A DNA stretch of 64,000 nucleotides from Sphaerimonospora thailandensis (GCF_016863115.1 NZ_BOOG01000026.1:36831-100830); one strand, 5' to 3'; shown: positions 9,915 to 19,411, numbered from the stretch's first letter. A program made the numbers and translations. The notes: generated by a model not told the origin, from the letters alone.

Positions 9915-11237
9915 TCAGCGAGCGGCGATCTCCCGTAGGGCCTCGATGAGGCGGTCGACGTGCTCCGCTGTGGAGCCGATGCCGATCGACGCCCGGATCG
10001 CCCCGGTCGCGCCGTCTTCGCAGCCGCCGTCCCCGGCGCCACCATCCGAGAGGAGATGCCGGACGAACGGGTGGGCGCAGAACTTGCCGTCCCTGACGCC
10101 GATGCCGTGCTCGGCCGCCAGCGTCTCCGCGACCTCGCGGGCGTCCCGGCCGGCCACGGTGAACGACACGATGCCGACCCGTGGGTGGTCGGGGCCCCAC
10201 AGCGACAGCTCACGTACGCCCTCGATCGTGGCGAGTCCGGCGCGCAGGCGGGCGAGCAGCCGCTTCTCCTCCCGGATCAGCGGCTTCCAGCCGGTGGCGT
10301 TCAGCGCGTCGCAGGCGGCGGCCAGCGCGACCGCGCCCAGCACGTTGGGGGTGCCCGCCTCGTGCCTGGCCTCGGGGTCGTCGCTCCACTCGAGGAGGTC
10401 GGGGGCGTCGCCGACGGCGCGCACCGCGCCCCCGCCCCGCAGGTACGGCTCGGCCCGCGCGAGCCAGTCCGGCCGGCCGATCAGCGCGCCCGCGCCGAAG
10501 GGAGCGTAGAGCTTGTGCCCGGAGAACGCGACGTAGTCGAGGTCGAGCGCGGTCAGGTTGAGCCGCCGGTGCGGGACGAGCTGGGCGGCGTCGACGGCGA
10601 TGCGGGCGCCGTACCGGTGGGCGATGTGGGCCAGGCCCGCGATGGGCCACAGTTCGCCGGTGACGTTGGAGGCGGCGGTGACGACCAGCAGCGCCGGACC
10701 CTCGATCGACGCGAGCGCCTCGTCGGCCGCCCGGACCGCCTCGCCGGGGAACGCCGGCGGCGCGAGCCGTACGGCACGCGGCCAGGGCAGCAGGGAGGCG
10801 TGGTGCTCGGAGTCGAACACCACGACCGTGGTGCCCTCGGGCAGGCAGCGGGCCAGCAGGTTCATCGCGTCGGTCGTGTTGCGCGTGAAGATCAGCGCGT
10901 CGTCGGGCCGGGCGCCGACGAAGGCCCGCACGCTGTGCCTGGCCTGCTCGTACCGGGCCGTCGTGAGCTGCGAGGCGTACCCGGCCCCCCGATGGACGCT
11001 CGAGTAGGCCGGGAGCGCGGCGGCGACGGCGGCGCTCACCGGCTCGAGACAGGGCGCGCTGGCCGCGTAGTCCAGATTGGCGTACGGCACGAGCCTGCCG
11101 CCCTTGACGGGCACCCGCAGGTCGGCGCCCAGCACGGCCGGGATCTCACGGGAGCCGGCGGAAACGGGGACTGCGGCGGGATCATCGGCAGCGTGGTCAC
11201 CGGCAGTGGGGGTGAGGATGCTGAGAACAGCGGACAA
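9915..11237 (-). CDS. Class V aminotransferase / cysteine-desulfurase-like enzyme under SAM-IV control
   Basis: A 440-residue PLP enzyme of the SufS/Csd fold. The PLP lysine is in AFSGHKLYAPFGAGAL, the ring-stacking histidine region is DAAQLVPH, and FDSEHHASLLPW matches the family NEHHAN motif. A cysteine in GVRDGKFCAHP sits where desulfurases carry their active-site Cys. The start is TTG 11237: a perfect AAGGAGG (11245-11251) lies seven bases before it, and the frame upstream is riboswitch sequence, not protein. A SAM-IV riboswitch directly precedes it, pointing to sulfur amino-acid metabolism rather than Fe-S assembly; no suf genes are adjacent. Desulfurase, lyase or epimerase activity cannot be told apart. 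Confidence 0.88.
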   Translation of the reverse strand: MSAVLSILTPTAGDHAADDPAAVPVSAGSREIPAVLGADLRVPVKGGRLVPYANLDYAASAPCLEPVSAAVAAALPAYSSVHRGAGYASQLTTARYEQARHSVRAFVGARPDDALIFTRNTTDAMNLLARCLPEGTTVVVFDSEHHASLLPWPRAVRLAPPAFPGEAVRAADEALASIEGPALLVVTAASNVTGELWPIAGLAHIAHRYGARIAVDAAQLVPHRRLNLTALDLDYVAFSGHKLYAPFGAGALIGRPDWLARAEPYLRGGGAVRAVGDAPDLLEWSDDPEARHEAGTPNVLGAVALAAACDALNATGWKPLIREEKRLLARLRAGLATIEGVRELSLWGPDHPRVGIVSFTVAGRDAREVAETLAAEHGIGVRDGKFCAHPFVRHLLSDGGAGDGGCEDGATGAIRASIGIGSTAEHVDRLIEALREIAAR

Positions 11238-11285
11238 CGCCAGGCCTCCTTGGAGTCGAGGACCCCGACCACGGCGTCGTACGGC

Positions 11286-11403
11286 GGAGCCCGCGCTTGT
11301 CCGGCACACCTCGTGCCGAACCCGGTCCTCACCCGGGGCACCCCGCCGCGGACGCGAGGGTTGCCGGCCAGCGAGCCGGGGCTTGGCGCTGGCACTCATG
11401 ACC
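11286..11403 (-). promoter_or_regulatory. SAM-IV riboswitch
   Basis: Read on the minus strand this segment matches the SAM-IV class described in actinobacteria, including the well-studied mycobacterial RNA: GGTCATGAGTGCCAGCG, CAAGCCCCGGCT, GCTGGCCGGCAACCCTC, GGGGTGCCCCGGGTGA, GACC, and the closing AAGCGCGGG element. It ends about 35 bases before the AAGGAGG of the aminotransferase gene. SAM binding should lower expression of that gene. The edges are set by the conserved blocks and may be off by a few bases. Confidence 0.92.
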
Positions 11404-11550
11404 TGATCCGCACTATAACCCACCGGCCCACACCGCCACCCAAGCCCCCCACCTCCCACCCTCCACCCCTCCAAAAAGACCACCGTGATCTTGCACTTGG
11501 GGGAGGCGTCGACACGTTGAATGGTCCAGGGATAGGAGATGCCCGGTTGG

Positions 11551-12768
11551 ATGCGTATGGTGTGCATTGTGAAGTTTGATCCCTGGAATCCCGAGTTCAT
11601 CGCTCACCCGTACGACGCCTATCGTCACCTGCGCGAGAACGACCCAGTCGGCTTCTTCGAGCCGACCGGACAGTGGCTGATCGCCCGCCACGCCGACGTG
11701 AACGCGCTGCTGCGCGACCGGCGACTGGGCCGGTCCTATCTCCACATGGCCACCCATGAGGAGTTCGGCAGGCAGCCCGAGCCGGAGTTCCAGGAGCCGT
11801 TCTGGCGGGTCGTCCGCGCCGGGATGCTGGATGTCGAGCCGCCGGTCCACACCCGGCTGCGCCGCCTGGTGTCCAAGGCCTTCACCCCCCGGATGGTCGA
11901 GTCGCTCCGCCCCCGCGTACGGAAGATCGCGACGGAGTTGACCGAGGGACTGGTCGAGCGAGGCGGCGGCGACCTGCTGGCCGAGGTGGCCGAACCGCTG
12001 CCGGTGACCGTGATCGCCGAGATGCTCGGTGTGCCGGAGGCCGACCGGCACCTGCTGCGGCCGTGGTCGGCGGACATCTGCGGGATGTACGAGCTCAACC
12101 CCTCGCTGGAGGCACAGCACACGGCGGTGCGGGCGGCCCAGGAGTTCGCCGAATACCTGCGCGACCTCGCCCGGATACGCCGGGACCGGCCGGGCGACGA
12201 CATGATCTCCGCGCTGGCCCAGGTCGTGGACGACGGGGACCGGCTCACCGAGGACGAGCTGGTCGGCACCTGTGTACTGCTGCTCAACGCCGGGCACGAG
12301 GCGACGGTCAACGCGACCGGCAGCGGGTGGTGGGCGCTGTTCCGTAACCCCGGTGAGCTGGAGCGCCTGCGTGCCGACCCCGGTCTGATGCCGACCGCCG
12401 TCGAGGAGTTGCTGCGCTGGGACACCCCGGCGCAGATGTTCGAGCGATGGGTGCTGGAGGACATCGAGGTCGGCGGGGTGACGATCCCCCGCGGGGTCGA
12501 GGTGGCACTGCTGTTCGGCTCGGCCAACCGGGACCCGGAGGTCTTCGCCGACCCCGATCGCCTCGACATCGGCCGGGTCGACAATCCGCACATCTCGTTC
12601 GGAGCCGGCATCCACTTCTGTCTCGGCGCGCCGCTCGCGCGGATCGAGATGGCGGAGTCGTTCGGCGCCCTCCTGCGGCTGGCTCCCAGGCTGGCGCTCG
12701 CCGAGGAGCCCGCCTGGAAGCCCAGCTACGTCATCCGCGGTCTGGAGTCGCTCAAGGTCACCGTTTGA
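11551..12768 (+). CDS. Cytochrome P450
   Basis: A 405-residue soluble bacterial P450. The I-helix shows LNAGHEAT, the ExxR motif is in EELLR, and the heme loop is FGAGIHFCLGAPLAR with ligand Cys357. It needs a ferredoxin and reductase, neither encoded nearby. The start is uncertain: ATGs at 11539, 11551 and 11557 and a GTG at 11569 share the frame, and AGGAG at 11534-11538 best fits 11551. The gene is divergent from the riboswitch-controlled aminotransferase and overlaps the end of the convergent methyltransferase by 11 bases. Substrate unknown; there is no biosynthetic context. Confidence 0.93.
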   Translation: MRMVCIVKFDPWNPEFIAHPYDAYRHLRENDPVGFFEPTGQWLIARHADVNALLRDRRLGRSYLHMATHEEFGRQPEPEFQEPFWRVVRAGMLDVEPPVHTRLRRLVSKAFTPRMVESLRPRVRKIATELTEGLVERGGGDLLAEVAEPLPVTVIAEMLGVPEADRHLLRPWSADICGMYELNPSLEAQHTAVRAAQEFAEYLRDLARIRRDRPGDDMISALAQVVDDGDRLTEDELVGTCVLLLNAGHEATVNATGSGWWALFRNPGELERLRADPGLMPTAVEELLRWDTPAQMFERWVLEDIEVGGVTIPRGVEVALLFGSANRDPEVFADPDRLDIGRVDNPHISFGAGIHFCLGAPLARIEMAESFGALLRLAPRLALAEEPAWKPSYVIRGLESLKVTV

Positions 12769-13744
12769 GCTGGCTCAGCCAGCCGAAGCCGCCGAGGCCC
12801 GTGGGGTCGATCAGCTCGGCCTCCTCGGCCGCCCGACCGAGCGCCCGCACGTAGCCGAGTGGATCGGCGGAGGCGAGCTCGATCGGCGGCCGGGCGCCGG
12901 CGACCCCGAGATCGCGCAGCGCGGCCCGCTGGGTGGTCAGCGTCGTGGCAGTGGCGCCGGCCCGCTCGCCCGCCGCCGCGCACGCGTCCAGCGCGACGTG
13001 CGCGGTGACGTCGCACGACCCGTCCGGTACGGCCGGCACCACCGAGCCGTCCCGGTAGGCCGTGAGGCTGCCGAGGAGCGGACGGGCGCCGGCATGGTGG
13101 GCGTAGTCGACGGCGACGGCCGTACCGCGCCCGAGCCGTACGATCACCGAGGCCCAGGCCTCGTCGCGTGGGCGGCCGATCTCCGCCCGCCGGCCGTCGA
13201 CATCGTCCAGATCGTTCAGCGGCCACCAGCGGTCCAGCCAGGCGAGATCCTCGGGGGCCGGAGGCGGGCCGAGGCGTTCGGCGCCGGTCTCGGGATCGAC
13301 CAGCACGAGGCGCGGGCCCGACGGGGTCTGCTCGACGATGTCCACCGGGACGTTGTCCAGCCACTCGTTGGCGACGACCAGCCCTTCGACGCGGTCGGGC
13401 ACGGCGTCGGCCCAGGAGATCCGTGCGTCCAGGTCCGCGGGTCGCGAGGAGAGGTCGACGGCGGTGATCCGCAGCCGCTCGGCCAGACCCGGCGGCGCGG
13501 ACGCCAGGACGCGGGCGGGCAACAGGCCGTCGCCGCTGCCGACGTCGACGAGATCGAGCACGTCGGGACGGCCGAGGTCCGCGTCGACCCGGTCGATCAG
13601 ACGGAGCAGCGCCCCGGCGAAGGCCGCGGACACGTGCACGGACGTCCGGAAATGCCGACCGGGCCGTTCCCTCAGATAGAAGCCCTCGTCACCGTAGAGC
13701 GCGCGCCGCGTGGCCGCGCGCCAGGTCAACCACACGCGCCTCAC
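12758..13744 (-). CDS. MidA-family (DUF185/NDUFAF7-like) SAM-dependent methyltransferase
   Basis: A 328-residue class I methyltransferase. Motif I is LVDVGSGDGLLP, and the diagnostic MidA stretch is VVANEWLDNVPVDIVE, followed by AVDYAHH. The N-terminal segment (GFYLRERPGRHFRTSVHV) is the usual MidA entry. Eukaryotic MidA (NDUFAF7) methylates the complex I subunit homologous to NuoD; the bacterial substrate is less clear. The GTG at 13744 (VRRVWLTW) is the start. The 3' end overlaps the convergent P450 gene by 11 bases. Confidence 0.85.
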   Translation of the reverse strand: MRRVWLTWRAATRRALYGDEGFYLRERPGRHFRTSVHVSAAFAGALLRLIDRVDADLGRPDVLDLVDVGSGDGLLPARVLASAPPGLAERLRITAVDLSSRPADLDARISWADAVPDRVEGLVVANEWLDNVPVDIVEQTPSGPRLVLVDPETGAERLGPPPAPEDLAWLDRWWPLNDLDDVDGRRAEIGRPRDEAWASVIVRLGRGTAVAVDYAHHAGARPLLGSLTAYRDGSVVPAVPDGSCDVTAHVALDACAAAGERAGATATTLTTQRAALRDLGVAGARPPIELASADPLGYVRALGRAAEEAELIDPTGLGGFGWLSQLKR

Positions 13745-13893
13745 GTTACCCAGCGCGCCGAAGATGACGAAAAGTAATCACCTTCGTACTCGTGGCTCAA
13801 CATGCCGCAGGGGGAAGTGGGACAAAATCTGACCATAGGGCAGGGCCGGGCAGGCCCGCCCGGCGACGCTACCCTGAGCCGTGGGGAGGCCTC

Positions 13894-14784
13894 ATGGACA
13901 CTAGCGACCGCCCTGCGCGGCTTGCCGTGGGAGTGCTCGGCGCGGGACGGGTGGGTTCGGTGCTCGGCGCCGCGCTCCGGCTCGCCGGACACCGGGTGGT
14001 GGCCGCGAGCGGAGTTTCCGACATGTCCCGGCGGCAGGCGGCGGACCGGCTCGGCGTGGGATTGAGCAGGCCCGAGGAGGTGATCCGGCAGGCCGAGCTC
14101 GTACTGCTGACCGTGCCGGACGACGTGCTCCCCGAGCTGGTCGCCGGCCTCGCCGCCACCGGTGCGGACCTGCGCGGCAAGCTGCTCGTCCACGCCAGCG
14201 GCGCGTACGGCCTGGCCGTGCTGGACCCGGCGGCCGAGGTGGGCGCGGTGCCGCTGGCGCTGCATCCGGTGATGACGTTCACCGGCCGCGATGACGATCT
14301 CACCAAGCTCAACGGGTGTTCCTTCGGGGTGACCGCACCGCTGATGCTGCGTCCGGTGGCCGAGGCACTCGTGATCGAGATGGGCGGCGAGCCCGTCTGG
14401 ATCGCGGAGCAGGATCGTGCCCTCTATCACGCCGCCCTGGCCGGCGCCGCGAACCACATGATCACGCTGATCGCGGAGTCGCAGGAACTGCTCTCGAAGA
14501 TCGGCGTCGAGCATCCGGGGAGGATGCTCGGCCCGCTGCTCGGCGCCGCGCTGGACAACGTGCTGCGCCTGGGCATCGGCGGGCTGACCGGGCCGGTGGT
14601 GCGTGGTGACGCCGGCACGGTCCGCAAGCACGTCGACGCGCTCATCCTGGCCGCCCCCGAGGCCGCCGACGCCTATGTGGCCCTCGCTAGGCTCACCGCG
14701 GACCGGGCGCTGGCCGCCGGGCTGCTGAAGCCCGAGGCGGCCGAGCGCCTCCTGGACGCGCTGGGAGGAAACATATGGACCTGA
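13894..14784 (+). CDS. Rossmann-fold and DUF2520-domain protein (PanG/ProC-like dehydrogenase)
   Basis: A 296-residue NAD(P)-binding protein. The dinucleotide motif [16 protein letters not shown] lies at the N-terminus and a DUF2520 helical domain follows. The ATG at 13894 has GGGGAGG six bases upstream; an earlier in-frame start adds a low-complexity tail. Its 3' end overlaps panC by ten bases, so they are cotranslated. Position next to panC, as in many actinobacteria, suggests a ketopantoate-reductase-like role, but this is inference from context. Confidence 0.85.
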   Translation: MDTSDRPARLAVGVLGAGRVGSVLGAALRLAGHRVVAASGVSDMSRRQAADRLGVGLSRPEEVIRQAELVLLTVPDDVLPELVAGLAATGADLRGKLLVHASGAYGLAVLDPAAEVGAVPLALHPVMTFTGRDDDLTKLNGCSFGVTAPLMLRPVAEALVIEMGGEPVWIAEQDRALYHAALAGAANHMITLIAESQELLSKIGVEHPGRMLGPLLGAALDNVLRLGIGGLTGPVVRGDAGTVRKHVDALILAAPEAADAYVALARLTADRALAAGLLKPEAAERLLDALGGNIWT

Positions 14785-15686
14785 CCGTGGCGGGCGACCG
14801 GACGGAACTCGCCAAGGCGCTGGAGGCACTCGCCGGCGGCCACGGTGAGGGCCGGACCGAGGGCGCAAGCGGAGGCCGAACCGGAGGCCGCGGTGCGGGC
14901 AGGGTCGCCCTGGTCCCCACGATGGGGGCGCTGCACGAGGGCCATCGGTCGCTGATCCGGCTGGCGCACGAGCACGCCGATCACGTGGTGGTGAGCGTGT
15001 TCGTCAATCCCCTCCAGTTCGGCCCAGGTGAGGATTTTTCCCGATATCCCCGGACGTTCGAGGCGGACCTGGCGGCCTGCGCGGAGGAGAACGTCTCGGT
15101 GGTCTTCGCGCCGGCGGCCGACGACCTCTACCTTCCGGACCGCCAGGTCGGGGTGTCGTCCGGCCACATGGGCACGGTCGTCGAGGGCGCCTACCGGCCG
15201 GGCCACTTCGACGGCATGCTGACCGTCGTGCTCAAGTTGTTCAACCTGGTCAGGCCGGACGTGGCGGTCTTCGGGCAGAAGGACGCCCAGCAGTTCGCGC
15301 TCATCCGCCGCATGGTCGCCGACCTCGATGTGCCCGTCTCCGTCGTCGCCGGGCCGACCCTGCGCGAGCCCGACGGCCTCGCCCTGTCGAGCCGCAACCG
15401 CTATCTCTCCCCCGAGGACCGGACCACCGCCCTCGCCCTGTCGCGTGCGCTCCAGGAGGGCGCGCGGTACGGCACACCGAAGGAGATCCTCCGCGCGGCC
15501 CGTGCCGTACTGGATGGGGCGGCCCGGGCGCGGCCGCCCCTCGTGCTCGACTATCTGGTGCTGGCCGATCCCGCCACGTTCGCCGAGGTCGGCGATGACC
15601 ATCGAGGCGAGGCCGTGCTCGCGGTGGCCGCCAGGGTCGGCGCCACCCGCCTGATCGACAACGTGGTCGTACGGCTCCCCGGCTGA
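14775..15686 (+). CDS. panC: Pantoate--beta-alanine ligase
   Basis: Catalyses ATP-dependent condensation of pantoate with beta-alanine, the last step to pantothenate. The 303 residues contain the nucleotidyltransferase motif [10 protein letters not shown] (48-57), [19 protein letters not shown] and the KMSKS-like [16 protein letters not shown] precedes the ATG at 14775. A glycine/arginine-rich insert of about 20 residues (23-42) before the first catalytic strand is unusual and looks like local expansion. panD, often next to panC, is not found in this window. Confidence 0.96.
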   Translation: MDLTVAGDRTELAKALEALAGGHGEGRTEGASGGRTGGRGAGRVALVPTMGALHEGHRSLIRLAHEHADHVVVSVFVNPLQFGPGEDFSRYPRTFEADLAACAEENVSVVFAPAADDLYLPDRQVGVSSGHMGTVVEGAYRPGHFDGMLTVVLKLFNLVRPDVAVFGQKDAQQFALIRRMVADLDVPVSVVAGPTLREPDGLALSSRNRYLSPEDRTTALALSRALQEGARYGTPKEILRAARAVLDGAARARPPLVLDYLVLADPATFAEVGDDHRGEAVLAVAARVGATRLIDNVVVRLPG

Positions 15687-15787
15687 GGGCACAGCTGATC
15701 GGGCACGGCTGATCGAAACAGGCAGGGCGGGGACGCATCACCACGACCGGGGCGTTATCGTCATAGTGACGAAAGGGGAACCCCCGC

Positions 15788-18502
15788 ATGGTGGCGATTC
15801 CGAGGAAGCTCACTGCCCCCGCTCCCGGATGGAGCGTGTACGCCGACGCCGTGGTCGTCGGGTCAGGGATCGCGGGCCTCACCGTGGCCCTGCGCTACAC
15901 CGAGCTGACCCCCGCGGGGCGAGTGCTCGTCGTCACCAAGGACGTGCTCTCCGCCGGGTCCACCCGCTGGGCCCAGGGCGGCATCGCCGCGGTCCTCGAC
16001 CCCGAGGACACCCCCGATGAGCACCTGAACGACACGCTCGTCGCCGGCGTCGGGCTCTGCGACGAGGACGCCGTACGGATCCTCGTCACGGAGGGCCCCG
16101 ACGCGCTCAAGCGGCTCATCGACCACGGTGCCAGGTTCGACCGGGGCGTCGACGGGCAGCTTCAGCTCACCCGCGAGGGTGGCCACCGGCGCAACCGCAT
16201 CGTTCACGCGGGCGGCGACGCGACCGGAGCAGAGGTGCAGCGCGCGCTGGTCGAGGCCGTGCTCGCCGAGCCCAGGATCGAGGTGATCGAGCATGCGCTC
16301 GCACTCGACCTGCTGCTCGACGCAGCCGGCCAGGCGCGTGGGGTCACCCTCCACGTCATGGGTGAGGGCGCCAGGGACGGCGTGGGCGCGGTGCGCGCCG
16401 GGGCCGTGATCCTGGCCAGCGGCGGCATGGGCCAGATCTACGCCGCGACGACGAACCCGTCCGTCTCCACCGGCGACGGCGTCGCGCTCGCCCTCCGGGC
16501 CGGAGCGGTGGTGCGTGATCTGGAGTTCGTGCAGTTCCACCCGACCGTGCTGTGGCTCGGCGAGGGTTCGACGGGCCAGCAGCCCCTCGTCTCCGAGGCG
16601 GTCAGGGGCGAGGGCGCGGTGCTCGTCGACGCGTCCGGCGATCGGTTCATGCGCGGCGTCCACGAACTGGCCGATCTCGCACCACGTGACGTGGTGGCCA
16701 AGGCCATCACCAGGAAGATGCGCGAGACCGGCGCCGATCACGTCTACCTGGACGCCCGCCACTTCGGCGAGGACAAGTGGCGGGCCAGATTCCCCACGAT
16801 CCTGGCGGTCTGCCGCGAGCACGGAATCGATCCGGTCACACAGCCGATCCCGGTAGCGCCCGCGGCCCACTACGCGAGCGGCGGCGTACGGACCGACCTG
16901 TCCGGCCGGACCAGCGTTCCCGGGCTGTACGCCTGCGGAGAGGTCGCCTGCACCGGCGTACACGGCGCGAACCGGCTCGCCTCCAACTCCCTGCTGGAGG
17001 GGCTCGTCTTCGCCGAGCGCATCGCCTGCGATCTGGCGGCACGTGATTCGGACGGCCGGGATTCGACCGAGCCGGGCGAGTCGACCGAGCCGGGCGAGTC
17101 GGCCGAGCATGATGACCGCCCCGACGGGCTGGTCGATCCGCGTACCCGTGCCAGGATCCAGAACCACATGAGCCGGGGGGCCGGCGTTTTGCGCAGTGCG
17201 GGCAGCCTCGCCGAGGTGGCCCGCGCACTCGGGGACGCCAGGTGGACGCCCGTCGCGGTCGAGCCGTGCACCGAGTCGTGGGAGGCGACCAATCTCCTGA
17301 CGGTGGCGTCCGCCCTGGTGGCCGCCGCCGCTGGCCGTGAGGAGACCCGTGGCTCGCACTGGCGTGAGGATCACCCTGACCGTGACGACGACCGTTGGCG
17401 GGCGCACGTTGACATCGCCCTGGGAGCGAAAGGACTGACCATGCGGCACGCGCCCCACGCCGAGCAGCCGGAGCAGGCACAGGAACCGGAGCAGGCACAG
17501 GAACCGGAGCAAGCACAGGAACCGGAGCAGGCACTGCCACCGGAGCAGTCGGCACAGCTGGAGCGGGAGGACCCGCTCTGGGCCGAGCTCGCCGGGCTCG
17601 GCATCGACCCGGACGGGCTGTTCCGCCTCGTGCACACCGCGCTCGCCGAGGACCTCGCGGGCGGCCAGGACGTGACCTCGGCCGCCACCATCCCGGCCGG
17701 GCTGACGGCGGTGGCCGACGTGGTCGCGCGCAAGGAGGGTGTGGTGGCCGGCCTGCCGGTCGTCGAGGCCGTCTTCCGCTGTGCCGACTCAGGCTTCCAC
17801 CGGGCCGACTCAGGCTTCCACCGGGCCGACTCAGGCTTCCGCCGGGCCGCCGAGCCGGTGACGGTCGAACGGCGCGCGGCCGACGGCGATCGGGTCGCTC
17901 CCGGCGACGTCCTCATGACGGTGCGCGGTCCGGTGGCCGACCTGCTCACGCTGGAGCGGACCGCGCTGAACTTCCTCACCCACCTGTCGGGGGTCGCCAC
18001 CCTCACCCGGCGCTGGGTGGACGCGGTGGACGGCACCGGGGCCCGCATCCGTGACAGCCGCAAGACGCTGCCCGGGTTGCGCGCGTTGGAGAAGTACGCG
18101 GTGCGCCGCGGTGGCGGGGTCAACCATCGCATGGGCCTGCACGACGCCGCGCTGATCAAGGACAACCACGTCGTGGCCGCGGGCGGGGTCGCCGCCGCGT
18201 TCCGTGCCGTACGGCAGGCCTTCCCCGGCCTGCCGATCGAGGTGGAGGTCGACCGGATCGACCAGATCGAGCCCGTTCTGGCCGAGGGGGCGGACGAGAT
18301 CCTGCTCGACAACTTCACCGTGGAGCAGCTCGCCGAGGCCGTACGCCTGGTGAACGGGCGGGCGCGGCTGGAGTCGAGCGGCGGGCTCACCCTGGACACG
18401 GCGCGGGCGGTGGCCGAGACCGGGGTCGACTACCTGGCGGTCGGTGCGCTGACCCATTCGGCACCGGCTCTCGATATCGGTCTGGATCTTCGTGGTGCAT
18501 AA
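15788..18502 (+). CDS. nadBC: Bifunctional L-aspartate oxidase / quinolinate phosphoribosyltransferase (NadB-NadC fusion)
   Basis: One 904-residue frame carries two consecutive NAD-biosynthesis enzymes. Residues 1-555 are NadB: FAD motif GSGIAG at 25-30, HRRNRIVHAGGDATG, ANRLASNSLLEG, and the C-terminal ETRGSHWREDHP helix region. After a hydrophilic linker of repeated EPEQAQ units (about 559-585) comes NadC (about 595-904): DSRKTLPGLR, EKYAVRRGGGVNHR, KDNH, EVEV and SGG. NadB oxidises aspartate to iminoaspartate; NadC converts quinolinate to nicotinate mononucleotide, with NadA acting between them. NadA is not encoded here. The Streptomyces genes are separate neighbours. An in-frame ATG at 17441 with AAAGGA six bases upstream could also start free NadC. 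A threefold ADSGFHR repeat (about 667-686) is inserted in the NadC N-domain. Confidence 0.93.
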   Translation: MVAIPRKLTAPAPGWSVYADAVVVGSGIAGLTVALRYTELTPAGRVLVVTKDVLSAGSTRWAQGGIAAVLDPEDTPDEHLNDTLVAGVGLCDEDAVRILVTEGPDALKRLIDHGARFDRGVDGQLQLTREGGHRRNRIVHAGGDATGAEVQRALVEAVLAEPRIEVIEHALALDLLLDAAGQARGVTLHVMGEGARDGVGAVRAGAVILASGGMGQIYAATTNPSVSTGDGVALALRAGAVVRDLEFVQFHPTVLWLGEGSTGQQPLVSEAVRGEGAVLVDASGDRFMRGVHELADLAPRDVVAKAITRKMRETGADHVYLDARHFGEDKWRARFPTILAVCREHGIDPVTQPIPVAPAAHYASGGVRTDLSGRTSVPGLYACGEVACTGVHGANRLASNSLLEGLVFAERIACDLAARDSDGRDSTEPGESTEPGESAEHDDRPDGLVDPRTRARIQNHMSRGAGVLRSAGSLAEVARALGDARWTPVAVEPCTESWEATNLLTVASALVAAAAGREETRGSHWREDHPDRDDDRWRAHVDIALGAKGLTMRHAPHAEQPEQAQEPEQAQEPEQAQEPEQALPPEQSAQLEREDPLWAELAGLGIDPDGLFRLVHTALAEDLAGGQDVTSAATIPAGLTAVADVVARKEGVVAGLPVVEAVFRCADSGFHRADSGFHRADSGFRRAAEPVTVERRAADGDRVAPGDVLMTVRGPVADLLTLERTALNFLTHLSGVATLTRRWVDAVDGTGARIRDSRKTLPGLRALEKYAVRRGGGVNHRMGLHDAALIKDNHVVAAGGVAAAFRAVRQAFPGLPIEVEVDRIDQIEPVLAEGADEILLDNFTVEQLAEAVRLVNGRARLESSGGLTLDTARAVAETGVDYLAVGALTHSAPALDIGLDLRGA
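17465..17532 (+). repeat. 18-bp tandem repeat in the NadB-NadC linker
   Basis: The unit GGAGCAGGCACAGGAACC is repeated three to four times and encodes EPEQAQ. It forms the acidic, glutamine-rich interdomain linker. Confidence 0.9.
17785..17845 (+). repeat. 21-bp tandem repeat within the NadC domain
   Basis: Three near-identical 21-bp copies encode ADSGFHR. They lengthen a loop that is short in ordinary NadC proteins. Confidence 0.88.
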
Positions 18503-18509
18503 TCGGGGA

Positions 18510-19292
18510 ATGCTGCTCACCATCGACGTCAGCAACACCCATACGGTGCTTGGCCTGTTCGAGGGTGAAGAGGTGATCGAGCACTGGCGGATCGCGACCG
18601 ATCCCCGCCGCACGGCGGACGAGATAGCGGTCGTGCTGCAGGGCCTGCTCGGGCAGTCGCCGATCCTGAAGGACGCCGACATCGGCGGCATCGCGATCTG
18701 CTCGACGGTCCCGTCGGTGCTGAACGAGATGCGAGAGATGTCCCGGCGCTACTTCGGGGATGTCACGACCGTGGTCGTCGAGCCGGGCGTCCGCACCGGC
18801 GTCCCGGTGCGGATGGACAACCCCAAGGAGGTCGGCAGCGACCGCATCGTCAACGCGCTCGCCGCCGCCACCCTGTACGGCGGGCCGTGCGTGATCGTGG
18901 ACTTCGGCACGGCGACGTCGTTCGACGCGGTCTCGGGCCGGGGAGAGTACGTCGGCGCCGTCACGGCCCCCGGCCTGGAGATCTCGGTGGACGCGCTCGC
19001 CGAGGCCGGCGCGCAACTCCACAAGGTCGAGTTGATCCGCCCGAGGTCGGTCATCGCGAAGAACACGGTGGAGGCGGTGCAGTCCGGCATAATCTACGGC
19101 TTCGCCGGGCTGGTCGACGGCATCGTGGACCGGATGACGGCGGAGTTGGCCGCCGACCCCGACGACGTCACCGTGGTGGCCACCGGCACCGGTGCCCCGC
19201 TGGTCGTCGGGGAGGCCCGCACGATCGACGTGCACGAGCCGTGGCTCACGCTGATCGGACTCCGCCTGGTCTATGCCCGCAACACCTCCTGA
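18510..19292 (+). CDS. coaX: Type III pantothenate kinase
   Basis: Phosphorylates pantothenate in the first step of CoA synthesis. The 260 residues begin with the phosphate-binding DVSNTHTVLGLF and contain GSDRIVNALAA and VDFGTATSFD, diagnostic of the ASKHA-fold type III enzyme. The ATG at 18510 aligns with the family start; a GTG at 18492 is in frame but would add six residues. It lies seven bases after the nadBC stop, so panC, nadBC and coaX form a pantothenate/NAD/CoA block. Confidence 0.95.
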   Translation: MLLTIDVSNTHTVLGLFEGEEVIEHWRIATDPRRTADEIAVVLQGLLGQSPILKDADIGGIAICSTVPSVLNEMREMSRRYFGDVTTVVVEPGVRTGVPVRMDNPKEVGSDRIVNALAAATLYGGPCVIVDFGTATSFDAVSGRGEYVGAVTAPGLEISVDALAEAGAQLHKVELIRPRSVIAKNTVEAVQSGIIYGFAGLVDGIVDRMTAELAADPDDVTVVATGTGAPLVVGEARTIDVHEPWLTLIGLRLVYARNTS

Positions 19293-19411
19293 GGTCCGGT
19301 GTTACGGAGAAGTGCGGAGTCCCACCCCGACACTTGACGACTCTGGTGGGAGATGTTTACCTTCCTTCGAGGATGGGTTCGGCCATTCGTCGCCGTGGGG
19401 AGGGACTGACG

